Assembly: GCF_001571145.1 (NCBI RefSeq)
Contig: NZ_BCTF01000009.1
Coordinates: forward strand, 1 to 64,000
Direction of reading: 5' to 3'
Origin: Hydrogenophaga flava NBRC 102514
GTDB lineage: Bacteria; Pseudomonadota; Gammaproteobacteria; Burkholderiales; Burkholderiaceae_C
Length of the DNA stretch: 64,000 nt
Of the stretch, positions 1-9,596 are shown one piece after another. Both the position numbers and the translations under genes were made by a program. Under the pieces are notes generated by a model, which was given only the letters and a program-made list of their open reading frames with translations, made no database searches and was not told where the DNA came from. Each line of letters opens with the position of its first letter. Positions within the stretch are counted from its first letter, which is position 1.

Positions 1-470
1 AGAGCGGATTGCCATCCACATCGCTGGCGTTGTTCAACAGGTCGCCCGTGGCGCCGTCGGTCACCGTCAGCGTCGTGTCTTCCGTGACCGTATTGGTCTC
101 GTCGCCGTCCACCGGCAGATCGTTGACCGGCGTCATCGTGAGCGTCAGCGTGGAGGTATCGGTGCCGCCAGCTCCATCGGAGACGGTGTAGGTGATGACC
201 GGAACGACTCCCGCGAAATTGGGTTGCGGCGTGAAGCTGTAGCTGCCGTTGCTGTTGATGGTGATCGAGCCCACGCGGGGAATCACCAGGGGCGCGCCCA
301 CCACACCCGCACCGACGCCGGGCACGGTGAAGCCGGTGATGGTGGCCGTGCCGCCGTCGACGTCGATGGTGTTGTTCAGCAGATCGCCCACGGCGCCGTT
401 GGCCACCGTCAGCGTGGTGTCTTCGGTGACCGTGTTCGTCTCGTTGCCGTCGACCGGCGGGTCGTTCACG
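1..470 (-). repeat. Tandem cadherin-like repeats inside the adhesin gene (period 342 bp, 114 residues)
   Basis: The DNA around 29-150 is a near copy of the DNA around 371-490. The shared anchor (gttgttcaac / gttgttcagc) recurs exactly 342 bp apart. Both encode a segment beginning with VNDxPVDGxETNTVTEDTTL followed by TVxxGAxGDLLNN. The left copy is cut by the window edge. Such in-phase repeats are prone to unequal recombination and to assembly collapse, so the copy number in the full gene should be read with care. Confidence 0.8.
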
Positions 471-3028
471 GCGCTCACCGTGATGTTGACCATGTCGCTG
501 TCAGAGAGCCCGCCCACGTCGGTCGACCGGACGGTCAGCACCGCCGGACCGAAGTAGTTGGCCGTGGGCTGGTAGCCAATGGAAGCCAGCGCCGCGTTGA
601 TCTGGGCCGAGGTGCCCGACAGGGTCAGGGTGCTGCTGCCGTTGGCGCCCGCAGAAATGGTGGCCCCCCCCGCCAGGCTCACGTTCAGCACGCCGTTGGT
701 CACGCTGAGCTGGGTGGTGGCCAGGTTGCCGTCCGGGTCGCTGGTCGACACACCGGTGATGGTCAGCGTGCCGTCCTCGGCCACGGTCTGTGCACCCGGC
801 ACCACGTTGACCGGCGGGCGGTTGTTCAGGCCGAAGTCGATCGCCAGGTTGGTGGAACCGATCTGGTTGACGTCTGCAGTGGCATTGGTGTTGCCACCGG
901 CCGTGGTGTAGGTGCGACCGGCACCCAGCACGTTGCCGGTGTCGGTCACCTGCACGATGTAGCTGCCAGGCAGCGCGCCGGTGAACAGGTAGTTGCCGTT
1001 CGCATCGGTGGTGTCGGTGGCCAGCACCCGCTCGCCGGCATCCACCACGCCGTTGTTGTTCACATCGTCCACCAGACGCACGGTCACACCGGCAATGCCG
1101 GTGTCGGCGCCGTCGAAGCTGCCGTTGCCGTCGACGTCGGTGAAGACCCGGTCGCCGATCTGTGCCGTGGGCGGCGTCCAGCTGGCGGCGTCGTTCAGCG
1201 AGCCCAGCGATGTGGTGCCGTTGGTGGTGATGTTGATGGCAGTGCCGATCACCGCGCCCGTGGTCGCGTTGATCTGCTGGATCTGCGTCCCCATGCGGTA
1301 GTTGTTCCCGGTCTGGCTCTCCGCCAGCTGAACCCCGGACCCCACGCCTCCGTTGGTGAGCGTCGAGGTGGCGGTGACCGCGGTGCCACCGGCGTTCAAG
1401 GCGTAACGCGTGAGCGAGTCACCATCGGAACTGAGCAAGGCGTTGGACCCGGCGTGATACCCCAGATCACCCCAGTCGTTGCCGGTGATGTTGCTCACCA
1501 GGAGCGTCACCGACCCCGCAGCGGTGTTGACCGACCGGCCGTCAGCAGCCATCACGATCCGGTAGATGGCGTCATCGCTGACGGTGCCGCCACCGTCCCC
1601 GCCCGAGTTGTTCTCCACACCAAAGTACAGCGCGCCATTGGCGTACACGGCACCGCCGCTGCCAACACCCGTGTTGCCGACGGTGATGTTGCCGGCCCCG
1701 CCGTTGCTGGTCAGATCGGCATCGACCAGGATGTGGACGTTGTTGATGTAGTCGTAGGCAAACAGCGCACGGTTGGAGTTGACCGTGTCGTTGGACACGT
1801 AGTAGATCAGTCCGGCGGTGTGGTTTACCGCCAGGGAGTTCTGCAGCGAGCCCGTCGAAATGCCGCCGACGGTGGCAGGCACCGTGGTCAGCAACGTGGC
1901 CCTGCCAGTGGTGAGGTCGATGCTGTAGATGTCTTTCCCGATGGTGCCGAGCACGGCGCCTGCGCCCACGTTGACCGCCGTGGTCAGCACGCCGGCCCAT
2001 TCGGTGGCCGAGATCACCGTGGTCTCGATCGAGTCGCCCACCTGGGTTTCAAGCACCCAGTTGCCACCAAGGGCCTCGGCGCCGGTGTCGTCGCTGGAAG
2101 CCGCCACATCGGCGCCCGTTGCATCGGCCAGGGCTTCGACGAAGGCCACCCCGTCGGCAGACGACGACACATCGCACCCGTACAGAAGGATGTCCGCCTC
2201 TTCGGCGAGTGACGCGCGGATGACGGCCAGCTCGTCGGCGTGCATCCCCGTGATCGAGGTGGTGTCCAGGGCGGTGTTGCCCAGCTCCAGACGGCCCGGT
2301 GTGCCGTGGCTGATGATGTGGATCGCGTCAATGCCGGTGCGGCCATTCAGGATTTCGGCCATCTGCTCAAGGCCGTCGCGGTCCGCGTCCAGCACGTAGA
2401 CCTCGCCCGGGTGCCAGTCCAGCTGCCCGACCACGTCGGCGGCCACCGCGTCCACGAAGATGATCTCGACGCGCTCGTCGGTGTCGGCGACGGCAGCTTC
2501 GTCGGTCGCCAGATCGTCCGAGGCCGTGGTGTCGGCGGTCTCATCGGCCGTGGTGTCCGTACCAGTGGCCTCTGGCGCCTCCGCGTCCGCTGGGGCCGTC
2601 TCGTCCGAGCCAGCCAGTTCAGTGTCGGCGTCCGCATCGGCATCTGCATCGGCACTGGTGTCGGCGTCGGCGTCGGTGTCGGTGTCGGCCGCCACCTCTT
2701 CGGCCGCAGGCGTTTCATCGGACACCGTGGCAGTCGTGGAGGTTGCCGGAGCGACCACCGGCTGGTCGGCCCCGGGCTCATCGGATGTCTGTTCCGCCGC
2801 GCTGTCCGCAGAGCCGGTGTCGGTCGCAACGTCGAGCACCGTGGCCGGCAAAGCCGCATCAAAAACGATGCGCTGCTCCAGGACGATCTGGCTCGACAGG
2901 GCCCGCTCCGGCGCCCTGCGCGCCTTGCGTCCCGACGACACCTTGCGACCACCGGACGTGGCGGCCTCTGATGCGGCCACGTAGGTTCCGAGGGATTCGT
3001 TCCAGATCGACTTGTATGACTTGTTCAT
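1..3028 (-). CDS. Giant DUF4347 / cadherin-like repeat adhesin, N-terminal part (3' end outside window)
   Basis: An open frame runs from ATG at 3028 to the window edge with no stop, giving about 1009 residues. Residues 1-29 (MNKSYKSIWNESLGTYVAAS onward) resemble the ESPR leader. A LEPR-XLL-like motif (LEQRIVFDAA) lies near 50-59, then an acidic Ala/Asp/Thr linker to about 184. A DUF4347 domain (about 185-345) carries HIISHGTPGRLELGN and LLYGCDVSS. A beta-rich segment I cannot name follows. Near 620-695 is an SdrD_B-like domain (IGDRVFTDVDGNGSFDGADT), and from about 730 come cadherin-like repeats. This layout is typical of very large type I-secreted adhesins. I see no hydrophobic Sec signal core after the ESPR. 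The secretion signal, any calcium-binding repeats and the transporter genes would lie outside the window. The start is chosen for the ESPR match; its Shine-Dalgarno is weak. Function in adhesion or biofilm is inferred from architecture only. Confidence 0.85.
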   Translation of the reverse strand, partial: MNKSYKSIWNESLGTYVAASEAATSGGRKVSSGRKARRAPERALSSQIVLEQRIVFDAALPATVLDVATDTGSADSAAEQTSDEPGADQPVVAPATSTTATVSDETPAAEEVAADTDTDADADTSADADADADADTELAGSDETAPADAEAPEATGTDTTADETADTTASDDLATDEAAVADTDERVEIIFVDAVAADVVGQLDWHPGEVYVLDADRDGLEQMAEILNGRTGIDAIHIISHGTPGRLELGNTALDTTSITGMHADELAVIRASLAEEADILLYGCDVSSSADGVAFVEALADATGADVAASSDDTGAEALGGNWVLETQVGDSIETTVISATEWAGVLTTAVNVGAGAVLGTIGKDIYSIDLTTGRATLLTTVPATVGGISTGSLQNSLAVNHTAGLIYYVSNDTVNSNRALFAYDYINNVHILVDADLTSNGGAGNITVGNTGVGSGGAVYANGALYFGVENNSGGDGGGTVSDDAIYRIVMAADGRSVNTAAGSVTLLVSNITGNDWGDLGYHAGSNALLSSDGDSLTRYALNAGGTAVTATSTLTNGGVGSGVQLAESQTGNNYRMGTQIQQINATTGAVIGTAINITTNGTTSLGSLNDAASWTPPTAQIGDRVFTDVDGNGSFDGADTGIAGVTVRLVDDVNNNGVVDAGERVLATDTTDANGNYLFTGALPGSYIVQVTDTGNVLGAGRTYTTAGGNTNATADVNQIGSTNLAIDFGLNNRPPVNVVPGAQTVAEDGTLTITGVSTSDPDGNLATTQLSVTNGVLNVSLAGGATISAGANGSSTLTLSGTSAQINAALASIGYQPTANYFGPAVLTVRSTDVGGLSDSDMVNITVSAVNDPPVDGNETNTVTEDTTLTVANGAVGDLLNNTIDVDGGTATITGFTVPGVGAGVVGAPLVIPRVGSITINSNGSYSFTPQPNFAGVVPVITYTVSDGAGGTDTSTLTLTMTPVNDLPVDGDETNTVTEDTTLTVTDGATGDLLNNASDVDGNPL
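2621..2690 (-). repeat. Low-complexity Ala-Asp/Thr-Asp coding tract in the adhesin
   Basis: The minus strand encodes alternating Ala-Asp and Thr-Asp dipeptides (roughly residues 113-135) from GCC/ACC-GAC-type hexamers. It is an acidic, probably disordered linker between the leader and the DUF4347 domain. Because the unit is six bases, slippage would change length without breaking the frame. Confidence 0.7.
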
Positions 3029-3243
3029 GCTGGTGTTCTTGTTGTAACAAGGCGCTACAAAGGGCCTAATTTGTTACTTACGATGTACCAGCCGAGGTTA
3101 TCAAAATTGATGATGCGCCAGCCCGCGCATAGCCCTTTTGGTTCACATTTCCGTAATTTCCTGCACGGTAATGATGCACAGATGGTCCCCCACCTATGAC
3201 AAAAAGAACACAAGGGCCGGCCCAGCCGAAAGTTGCAACGAGC
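3029..3243 (-). promoter_or_regulatory. Upstream region of the adhesin gene with several dyad symmetries
   Basis: This 215-bp gap is visibly more A+T-rich than its surroundings and should hold the adhesin promoter. It contains a 14-bp palindrome (cttgtt-gt-aacaag, 3038-3051) and an arm pair GTAACAA (3044-3050) / TTGTTAC (3071-3077). It also has ATCAA-AA-TTGAT (3100-3111) and near-direct repeats CCGTAAT / CGGTAAT. I could not assign a convincing -35/-10 pair. The regulators are unknown and the role is inferred from position and symmetry. Confidence 0.4.
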
Positions 3244-3714
3244 CTATTTTTGTGCTCGGAAAATGCGCGGCAGCTGCAAGATGGCCTCTGCATTGGAGAA
3301 CGAGTAGCACCGGTCCGCCGCCGCCAGCCGGGGCAACCAGACCTGCGCCCGGTGTTCCCGCGGGTTCAGCACCACCGGCCGCGTCCCGGGCACGCACAGG
3401 CCGAACACGCGCTCGGTGTTCAGGACCACCCCGGGCGCGTACCGATGGCGCCACTGCGGATAGATCTCGTAGATGTTCTGCAGGCCCCAATCGCTGAGCC
3501 GGTGACCTGGCGCGGACACATCCAGCCCGGTTTCTTCGGCCACCTCCCGCGCGGCCGTGGCTTCAAACGGCTCGTCCCACGCGTCCTTGGAGCCGGTCAC
3601 CGATTGCCAGAAACCCGGCGACTCGGCCCGCTCGATCAGCAGCACCTCCAGCGCCGGGGTGTGGATCACCACCAGCACCGACTCGGGGATCTTGTAGGGA
3701 GGAGAGGACGGCAC
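3244..3714 (-). CDS. nudB: Dihydroneopterin triphosphate pyrophosphatase (NUDIX)
   Basis: 156 residues, close to the family length. It removes pyrophosphate from dihydroneopterin triphosphate in the folate pathway. The N-terminal SVLVVIHT strand and FWQSVTGSKD match NudB. The NUDIX box reads G-x6-E-x7-REVAEETGL (about residues 42-67), one residue longer than the textbook spacing, as I recall for beta-proteobacterial NudB. The conserved YPQWRHRYAPGV segment also supports NudB over a generic NUDIX hydrolase. It lies 67 bp downstream of aspS with a terminator-like hairpin between, so it may depend on read-through or its own weak promoter. Confidence 0.88.
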   Translation of the reverse strand: MPSSPPYKIPESVLVVIHTPALEVLLIERAESPGFWQSVTGSKDAWDEPFEATAAREVAEETGLDVSAPGHRLSDWGLQNIYEIYPQWRHRYAPGVVLNTERVFGLCVPGTRPVVLNPREHRAQVWLPRLAAADRCYSFSNAEAILQLPRIFRAQK

Positions 3715-3734
3715 AGCGGTTCGGTCAATGGCGC

Positions 3735-3757
3735 AAAAAAGGCGCCCGCAGGCGCCC
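3735..3757 (-). terminator. Rho-independent terminator after aspS
   Basis: Read on the minus strand this is GGCGCC-tgcg-GGCGCC followed by six T residues (plus-strand A run 3735-3740). It lies between the aspS stop and the nudB start. The 6-bp all-GC stem with a T tract fits an intrinsic terminator or an attenuator that lowers nudB expression. Confidence 0.7.
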
Positions 3758-3781
3758 TTTCATCCTAGCCGAAGCCTAGTT

Positions 3782-5584
<1,803 letters not shown>

Positions 5585-5632
5585 ATCGGTTCTTCTTTCA
5601 GCAGGCGGGCTGCAAGGCTGCAGCCACGGGTG

Positions 5633-6298
5633 TCAGGCGGTCGCGGGAGCGGTCGCCTTGAGGTTGGGGTTCTTGGGTCCACCGGGCACGATCACACCCA
5701 TGGAGACGATGTAGGTCAGGGCTTCGTCCACCGACATCTGCAGCTCCACGCAGTCGCGCGCGCGCACCATGACGAAGTAGCCGCCCGTGGGGTTGGGGGT
5801 GGTAGGCACGTAGATGCTGACAAAGTCGTCGTCAGGGGCACTGCCCGGTTTGGCGCGCAGCTGCTGCAGCACCTCGCCCTGCGGCGTACCGGTCAGGAAG
5901 GCGATGGTCCACATGCCCTCGTGCGGCCACTGCACCAGCAGTGCCTTGCGGAAGGCGTTGCCCTTTTCTGAAAACAGCGTGTCGGAGACCTGCTTGACCC
6001 CCGAGTAGATGGACCGCACCACCGGAATGCGGTGCAGCAGCGCGTGCCACCAGTTCACCAGCCGGTGGCCGATGATGTTGGACGCCAGGGCACCGATGGA
6101 GAGCACCACCACCAGCGCAAAGATCACGCCAAGGCCGGGCACGTGGAAGCCGAACAGCTGGTCCGGCTGCCAGGCGCCAGGCAGGATGCGCAGGGTCTGG
6201 TCCAGCGTGGTGACGACCCAGTCCAGCACCCAGAGGGTGATGACCAGGGGCACCAGGACCAGCAGGCCCGAGAACAGCCACTTGCGCAGGTTGGCCAC
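5633..6298 (-). CDS. DUF502 family inner-membrane protein
   Basis: 221 residues if translated from GTG at 6298 (first residues after the start: ANLRKWLFSGLLVLVPLVIT). This start is preferred because the N-terminal hydrophobic helix begins there and an upstream GGAAAG could serve as ribosome-binding site. The frame continues upstream but would overlap the zinc-ribbon gene with a proline-rich, non-conserved segment. A second hydrophobic helix (LGVIFALVVVLSIGALASNII) precedes the conserved IPVVRSIYSGVKQVSDTLF signature. Molecular function of DUF502 is unknown. Its place directly before aspS is common in this group. Confidence 0.88.
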   Translation of the reverse strand: MANLRKWLFSGLLVLVPLVITLWVLDWVVTTLDQTLRILPGAWQPDQLFGFHVPGLGVIFALVVVLSIGALASNIIGHRLVNWWHALLHRIPVVRSIYSGVKQVSDTLFSEKGNAFRKALLVQWPHEGMWTIAFLTGTPQGEVLQQLRAKPGSAPDDDFVSIYVPTTPNPTGGYFVMVRARDCVELQMSVDEALTYIVSMGVIVPGGPKNPNLKATAPATA

Positions 6299-6320
6299 AG
6301 GGAAGGTCTTTCCGGTTCGC

Positions 6321-6626
6321 TCAGTGGCAGGCGCAGGAGCCGCCACAGGGGGTGGCCGGCGCGGCACTGGCGGCTTCGGCCGGTTTGGACTCGGTCGAGG
6401 AAGCGGTGGCCGATCCGGCGGCCGTGGCAGCCGAACCACCTGTGCTGCCCTTGAAGTCGGTCGCGTACCAGCCCGAACCTTTGAGCTGGAAGCCAGCGGC
6501 GGTCAGCTGCTTGTTGAACGTGGAGGCACCACAGGCGGGGCAATCCGTCAGAGGCGCGTCGGAGATTTTCTGCAGGACGTCCTTGGCATGGCCGCAGGAC
6601 TCGCACTTGTAGGCATAGATCGGCAT
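6321..6626 (-). CDS. FmdB-type zinc-ribbon protein
   Basis: 101 residues from ATG at 6626 (MPIYAYKCESCGHAKDVLQK). The N-terminal third is the FmdB/CxxC_CxxC_SSSS zinc ribbon, with Cys pairs CESC and CPAC expected to bind one zinc. The C-terminal half is Ala/Ser-rich and ends in the Cys/His cluster CGGSCACH, a possible extra metal site. The longer frame to 6722 is rejected because conserved sequence begins at MPIYAYKC. The family is loosely called a regulatory protein, but no biochemical role is established. First gene of the fmdB-DUF502-aspS block. Confidence 0.88.
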   Translation of the reverse strand: MPIYAYKCESCGHAKDVLQKISDAPLTDCPACGASTFNKQLTAAGFQLKGSGWYATDFKGSTGGSAATAAGSATASSTESKPAEAASAAPATPCGGSCACH

Positions 6627-6730
6627 GGCGTGAACGGTGGAATGGTCCGGCGACCACAGCCCCAAGGGCCCGAAATGCACCGCAGCGGTGCAAAAACGGC
6701 AGGGCGCCGGGAAGTTGAACAAAACCCGTC

Positions 6731-6763
6731 ATTATAGGTGGGGCACCCCACCCACGCCTTCAA
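6731..6763 (-). promoter_or_regulatory. Candidate promoter for the fmdB-DUF502-aspS block
   Basis: The minus strand has a perfect TATAAT (6736 down to 6731) about 105 bp upstream of the zinc-ribbon start. TTGAAG (6763-6758) is the nearest -35-like element, but the 21-bp spacer is longer than ideal. A GGGG-t-GCCCC dyad overlaps the spacer. The -10 is good and the -35 assignment is uncertain. Confidence 0.4.
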
Positions 6764-6785
6764 GGGCGGCCCGCCGGTCGGCCCC

Positions 6786-8351
6786 TCACCACAGGCGGAT
6801 GCGCAGCATCACCTGGGTGACGATCAGCCCCAGCACGAAGCCGATGCCGCCGTAGATGATGTACTGCAGCAGGCGGTTGGTCCGCCGCTGTTCCGCCATG
6901 AGTTCGTCCAGTTCGGCCCTCAGCTGGTGTGGCCGGTGCTGCAGGTAATCCTGCAGCAGGCGCGGCAGGGCCGGAAGCAGCTTGGCGTACTGCGGCGCCT
7001 CGGCCTTGAGCTGCTGCAGCAGCTTTTGCGGGCCCACCTGCTCCAGCATCCACTTCTCCAGGAAGGGCTTGGCGGTGTTCCACAGGTCCAGCTCAGGGTC
7101 CAGATCGCGGCCCAGGCCCTCGATGTTGAGCAGGGTCTTCTGCAGCAGCACCAGCTGGGGTTGGATTTCGACATGGAAGCGGCGCGAGGTCTGGAACAGG
7201 CGCATCAGCACCATGCCCAGCGAGATTTCCTTGAGCGGCCGGTCGAAGTAGGGTTCGCACACCGCCCTGATGGCCGATTCCAGCTCGTCCACCCGGGTTT
7301 CGGGCGGCACCCAGCCGCTTTCGATGTGCAGCTCGGCCACGCGCTTGTAGTCGCGCCGGAAAAAGGCGGTGAAGTTCTGCGCCAGGTATTCCTTGTCGAA
7401 CTCGGTCAGCGTGCCGACGATGCCGAAATCAAGCGAGATGTAGCGACCAAAGGTGGCCGGATCGACGCTGACCTGGATATTGCCCGGGTGCATGTCGGCG
7501 TGGAAAAAGCCGTCGCGGAACACCTGGGTGAAGAAGATGGTCACGCCGTCGCGCGCCAGTTTCGGGATGTCCACGCCCTTCTGGCGCAGCTCGTCCACCC
7601 GATTGATCGGAACGCCGTGCATGCGCTCCATCACCATCACCTCGGTGTGGCAGTAGTCCCAGAACATCTCCGGGATCAGCACCAGGTCCAGACCCGCCAT
7701 GTTGCGGCGCAACTGGGCCGCGTTGGCGGCCTCCCGAAGCAGGTCCAGCTCGTCGTGCAGGTACTTGTCGAACTCCGCCACCACCTCCAGCGGCTTGAGT
7801 CGCTTGCCATCGGCCGAGAGCTTTTCGACCCAGCCGGCCATCATGCGCATCAGGCTCAGGTCTTTCTCGATCACGGGCAGCATGTTGGGTCGCAGCACTT
7901 TCACCGCCACCTCGCGCCCGCCATGGCGCCCGTCCCGCAAGGTGGCGAAGTGCACCTGGGCGATCGAGGCGCTGGCCACCGGCGTGTGGTCGAAATAACT
8001 GAACACCGCATCCAGCGGCTTGCCAAAGGCCCGTTCGATGGTGGCCACGGCGATGGCGCTGTCGAACGGCGGCACCCGGTCCTGCAGACGCGCCAGTTCG
8101 TCGGCGATATCGGGCGGCAGCAGGTCGCGTCGGGTCGAGAGCACCTGACCGAACTTGACGAAGATGGGACCCAGGCGCTCCAGCGCCTCGCGCAGACGCT
8201 GCCCCCGCGGGGCGTCCAGGTTGCGACCGACGGAAACGATGCGCGTCAGCAGCCGGATGCCCGGTCGCTGGAAGCTGGACAGCACCAGCTCGTCCAGGCC
8301 GTGGCGCAGCACCACCCAGACGATGAACAGGCCGCGGAGCAACCGCGTCAT
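6786..8351 (-). CDS. ubiB: Ubiquinone biosynthesis atypical kinase UbiB
   Basis: 521 residues. UbiB is an ABC1/ADCK-family atypical kinase/ATPase needed for coenzyme Q synthesis at the inner membrane. Visible family marks are [21 protein letters not shown] (KxGQ motif), ASIAQVH, the AVKVLRP lysine and the catalytic-loop-like [10 protein letters not shown]. The C-terminus has a hydrophobic helix pair ([21 protein letters not shown]) that anchors it. The start overlaps the ubiJ stop by four bases (ATGA), so the two are translationally coupled. Last gene of the ubiE-Tim44-ubiJ-ubiB run. Confidence 0.97.
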   Translation of the reverse strand: MTRLLRGLFIVWVVLRHGLDELVLSSFQRPGIRLLTRIVSVGRNLDAPRGQRLREALERLGPIFVKFGQVLSTRRDLLPPDIADELARLQDRVPPFDSAIAVATIERAFGKPLDAVFSYFDHTPVASASIAQVHFATLRDGRHGGREVAVKVLRPNMLPVIEKDLSLMRMMAGWVEKLSADGKRLKPLEVVAEFDKYLHDELDLLREAANAAQLRRNMAGLDLVLIPEMFWDYCHTEVMVMERMHGVPINRVDELRQKGVDIPKLARDGVTIFFTQVFRDGFFHADMHPGNIQVSVDPATFGRYISLDFGIVGTLTEFDKEYLAQNFTAFFRRDYKRVAELHIESGWVPPETRVDELESAIRAVCEPYFDRPLKEISLGMVLMRLFQTSRRFHVEIQPQLVLLQKTLLNIEGLGRDLDPELDLWNTAKPFLEKWMLEQVGPQKLLQQLKAEAPQYAKLLPALPRLLQDYLQHRPHQLRAELDELMAEQRRTNRLLQYIIYGGIGFVLGLIVTQVMLRIRLW

Positions 8352-8920
8352 GCCGAGGGTCCGTCGCTGTGACCCGGTTCGGTCGGCGAACGGCGCCCGA
8401 CGAACGCCTTGAGACCGGCCGCGGCCGACTTGGCGCCACCCACCAGGGTGTGCGCGGCGGCATCACCAACGATCCGGGACAGGTCCTCCTCGACATCCCA
8501 GCGCACGTTGTCCACCAGCCAAGCCACCTCGGCCGCCAGCTGGACATCGCCCTGGATGTCGACATTCGGCCGTTCGCCGCCCAGCACCTGCTGGGCCAGG
8601 GCGAAGGGCGAGGTCTGGGTCACGGTCACGTGCAGCTCGGGCTGCCGATCACCGGTCGGCCGCTCCAGCAGGCCTGCGGCAGTGGGGGCCAGGGTGAGGT
8701 GGAAGTCGCCCCAGGCCACGCGCACCGGCTTGCCCAACTGGCGGCGCAGGCGCTGCTGCGCCTGGGGCTCCTGCATCAGGACATGGTTGAGGAACAGCAC
8801 CACCCGGTTCTGAACCTCGTCCACCACCCATTCCGGTGGCCGGACACTGCCCAGCAGGGACTGGAGCATGCCCAGAGGAGAACGGGAACTGGTCGAAGGG
8901 TTGGGGGATTCGCTGTTCAT
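8348..8920 (-). CDS. ubiJ: SCP2-domain protein, ubiquinone assembly factor UbiJ
   Basis: 190 residues. It sits between ubiE and ubiB as in other proteobacteria, where UbiJ is a lipid-binding accessory factor of the Ubi complex. The N-terminal half carries the SCP2-like beta/alpha fold (for example [19 protein letters not shown] and the [19 protein letters not shown] segment). The C-terminal region is helical. The identification combines domain feel and gene order; a more distant SCP2 protein is the alternative. The gene overlaps ubiB by four bases. Confidence 0.85.
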   Translation of the reverse strand: MNSESPNPSTSSRSPLGMLQSLLGSVRPPEWVVDEVQNRVVLFLNHVLMQEPQAQQRLRRQLGKPVRVAWGDFHLTLAPTAAGLLERPTGDRQPELHVTVTQTSPFALAQQVLGGERPNVDIQGDVQLAAEVAWLVDNVRWDVEEDLSRIVGDAAAHTLVGGAKSAAAGLKAFVGRRSPTEPGHSDGPSA

Positions 8921-8954
8921 GATCCCCCGATTCTGACGGATAACCGGTGCGCTT

Positions 8955-9569
8955 CTACCTCAGCGCCTGCACCCCAGCCACCAGCCAGCCAGCATCACCA
9001 GACTTGGGGCGGGTGATGTTCCAGATCTCCCGGAACGGGTTCGGACCGGCCGACGGCTCCTCCCGGATCAGCCCGGAGAACTCCACGCTCGCCAGGTAGG
9101 CCTCGTCCTGCTCTTCCAGCCCAAGCAGCTGCGCTTCCAGCGTGACCACCTCGGTCTTGTTTGGGGCAGCGCCAGCACGCTCGCGCTCGGCCAGCTGGGT
9201 CTGGATCTCGGCCAGCATGCCACCAGTCATCATGGCGCGCAGGCTGGCAATGTCGGAGCGGTCCCAGGCATCCTGGAGATTCACGAAATTCGTCTTGGAA
9301 GCCCGCAGGAAGCTTTCGGCATCAAACCCGCCAGCCTTGTGCGCAGCCGGTTCGGGCGGATGCGGGGCATCCGCCAGAGATTCCCAGGGCCGCGCCGACG
9401 CATCGTTGCCCACGTTCTTAGGGCTGTACCCCCGGGGCGCCGACACCGCACTGTCTGGTCCCACCCCTGCGAGCAGGCCGGGCGCTCCGGTCGTGGAATC
9501 GTTGCGGCGCAGCGTCTTGCGCTGCGCACGGCGCCCCCCCAGCAAATCCGACCACCACCGAGCTTCCAT
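8955..9569 (-). CDS. Tim44-like domain protein lacking the usual N-terminal membrane segment
   Basis: 204 residues. The conserved Tim44-like/NTF2-like core begins near YSPKNVGNDASARPWE and runs to the C-terminus (FLRASKTNFVNLQDAWDRSD, SVEFSGLIREEPSAGPNPFREIW, GWLVAGVQAL). Homologues I know from this family carry about 100 extra N-terminal residues with a signal peptide and a Gly-rich transmembrane stretch. Here they are replaced by a short basic leader (MEARWWSDLLGGRRAQRKTL). The start is well supported by AAAGGAGG about eight bases upstream, and only 27 bp separate it from ubiE, so no room exists for the missing part. A run of seven G residues lies just after the start. Function unknown. Confidence 0.8.
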   Translation of the reverse strand: MEARWWSDLLGGRRAQRKTLRRNDSTTGAPGLLAGVGPDSAVSAPRGYSPKNVGNDASARPWESLADAPHPPEPAAHKAGGFDAESFLRASKTNFVNLQDAWDRSDIASLRAMMTGGMLAEIQTQLAERERAGAAPNKTEVVTLEAQLLGLEEQDEAYLASVEFSGLIREEPSAGPNPFREIWNITRPKSGDAGWLVAGVQALR

Positions 9570-9596
9570 GACGCTGTCCTCCTTTTGTCCCCGTCA

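Noticed and set aside
224-2971. Long plus-strand open frames opposite the adhesin gene
   Set aside because: They are antisense shadows caused by the high G+C content and biased codon use; they have no domain features, while the minus frame has clear DUF4347 and repeat domains.
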